NCBI GenBank assembly: GCA_965242805.1 | Contig: CBDETD010000002.1 | Location: 3,162,001-3,226,000, forward strand | DNA length: 64,000 nucleotides | Source of the DNA: JANQEU01 sp965242805 | Lineage (GTDB): Bacteria; Bacteroidota; Bacteroidia; Cytophagales; Cyclobacteriaceae | Reading direction: 5' to 3' | Part shown: in pieces, positions 63,242 through 64,000 of the stretch | How the letters are laid out: every line of letters begins with the position of its first letter | How positions within the stretch are numbered: the stretch's first letter is position 1 | The notes under the pieces: generated by a model | Databases searched by the model: none | What the model was told of the DNA's origin: nothing | What the model saw: the letters and a program-made list of their open reading frames with translations, nothing else | Position numbers and translations under genes: made by a program

Positions 63242-64000
63242 ATGAAAAGATCACTATTTATTTTGGTCCTTCTTTTGATAATTTGGGTTCCAAAAGGATA
63301 TTCCTGGGGAGCAAAAGGACATAGGATCACCGGTAAGATCGCAGAAAATCACCTTTCTAAAAAATCCAGGAAAGCTATCGATCAGATCCTTGGAGGATAT
63401 ACACTGGCTGAGGTAAGTACATTCATGGACGACATCAAGTCAGACAATAAATTTCGCCATATGAATCCATGGCATTATTGCACAATTCCTGATGACATGA
63501 CCTATGAGGAAGCTGGAGTACCTGAGGAAGGAGATGCCATTCAGACCATTCAGCGATTGATCATGGAGTTGAAGTCAAAAGAATTCACGGATGTTGACGA
63601 GGCCTTTGCTTTAAAATGTTTGGTTCATCTGATTGGCGATATTCACCAACCTCTGCACGTAGGCAATGGAGATGACAGGGGGGGTAATGACGTAGATGTG
63701 GAATACTTCTGGGAGAGATCCAACCTGCACAGGGTCTGGGATTCTGGCATCATCGAGAAACAGGGATATAGCTACACCGAGTACGTTAGCTGGATCTCTC
63801 ATTACTCTGCGGAGGAACTTGACAAATGGCAGAACGACGGATTGATGGATTGGATCATGGAATCAAAATCTCTCCGAAGCCAGGTTTATGACCTCCCCGA
63901 AAACAAGAAAATAGGATATCAGTACAATTACAAGAACATTGATATTGTTAATGAACGATTAGTTCAAGCCGGGATCAGACTGGCAGCTGTGTTGAATGAA
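63242..64000 (+). CDS. S1/P1-type zinc nuclease, C-terminus cut by window edge
   Basis: An open frame of 253 codons from ATG 63242 to the edge without a stop. A signal peptide ends at GYS-W22, giving a mature N-terminal Trp as needed for zinc binding. All ligands of S1/P1 nucleases are seen: Trp22, His27, Asp63/64, His78, His129, Asp133, His139, His163 and Asp167, in HLIGDIHQPLH and HRVWD. The spacing equals that of nuclease P1. It degrades single-stranded DNA/RNA in the periplasm or outside and may scavenge phosphate and nucleosides. Nearly complete by length. Confidence 0.92.
   Translation, partial: MKRSLFILVLLLIIWVPKGYSWGAKGHRITGKIAENHLSKKSRKAIDQILGGYTLAEVSTFMDDIKSDNKFRHMNPWHYCTIPDDMTYEEAGVPEEGDAIQTIQRLIMELKSKEFTDVDEAFALKCLVHLIGDIHQPLHVGNGDDRGGNDVDVEYFWERSNLHRVWDSGIIEKQGYSYTEYVSWISHYSAEELDKWQNDGLMDWIMESKSLRSQVYDLPENKKIGYQYNYKNIDIVNERLVQAGIRLAAVLNE

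Noticed and set aside
1..64000. CRISPR arrays, tRNA or rRNA genes, insertion sequences, prophage
   Set aside because: No regularly spaced repeats, no cloverleaf-type sequence ending in a T-loop, no transposase, integrase or phage structural genes found on reading both strands.

Overview
The window is chromosomal DNA of a Bacteroidota bacterium, most likely a gliding, aerobic Cytophagales-type organism. The support is a GldJ-like gliding/type IX secretion lipoprotein, a DUF4175 protein, many short-signal lipoproteins, orphan FtsX/MacB-type permeases, A-rich leaders without Shine-Dalgarno sequences, and promoter matches to the Bacteroidota -33 TTG / -7 TAnnTTTG pattern. I see no rRNA, tRNA, CRISPR array, transposase or prophage. 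The genus cannot be fixed from the sequence alone.

Layout. 1-4.2 kb (minus): a gene cut by the left edge, a subtilisin-type protease, two tandem paralogous small secreted proteins and a HEIGH-motif metallopeptidase. 4.4-10 kb (plus): a membrane-anchored class III cyclase, then a porin / phosphate-binding-like protein / chemoreceptor triad that looks like a sensory unit. 10-15.7 kb: a five-gene ion-transport block (bestrophin, small MscS, lipoprotein, CPA2 antiporter, CorA), with a SIMPL-domain gene remnant on one side and a gamma-glutamyltransferase remnant on the other. 15.7-31.4 kb: two orphan ABC-type permeases, a MetR-like LysR regulator, MgtE, an aldo/keto reductase, two unlisted small membrane proteins, a PLP enzyme, a Rieske protein, a Na+/Ca2+ exchanger, a collagen-like lipoprotein, a large GAF protein and an SDR. 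31.5-40.7 kb: TerB-like protein, arylamine N-acetyltransferase, DNA-3-methyladenine glycosylase, a DUF3365 haem lipoprotein, release factor 1, a beta-helix lipoprotein, YjbQ, a thioredoxin-TPR protein and a BLUF blue-light sensor. 40.7-44.8 kb: a MarR-fadN-fadA beta-oxidation operon with a palindromic operator inside its promoter. 44.9-64 kb: TPR protein, Ig-like lipoprotein, methyltransferase, MnmG, YbeY, an anti-sigma-type ATPase, DUF4175, ComF, GldJ, Mfd, a COX3-like membrane protein and an S1/P1 nuclease running off the right edge.

The most notable non-coding signals are two parS-type palindromes in the 75-bp gap between mnmG and ybeY, and a DnaA-box-containing, AT-rich 376-bp gap about 4.5 kb away. 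Together they suggest that this part of the window is close to the chromosome origin. Others are a MarR operator sitting between the -33 and -7 elements, a long imperfect palindrome directly before the lysR start, and several clean intrinsic terminators.

How the genes may work together: the chemoreceptor triad and the cyclase are sensing modules; the ion block plus MgtE and the Ca2+ exchanger handle divalent cations and osmotic balance; the fad operon degrades fatty acids under MarR control; and the 45-62 kb stretch is mostly housekeeping (translation, tRNA modification, repair) with envelope proteins.
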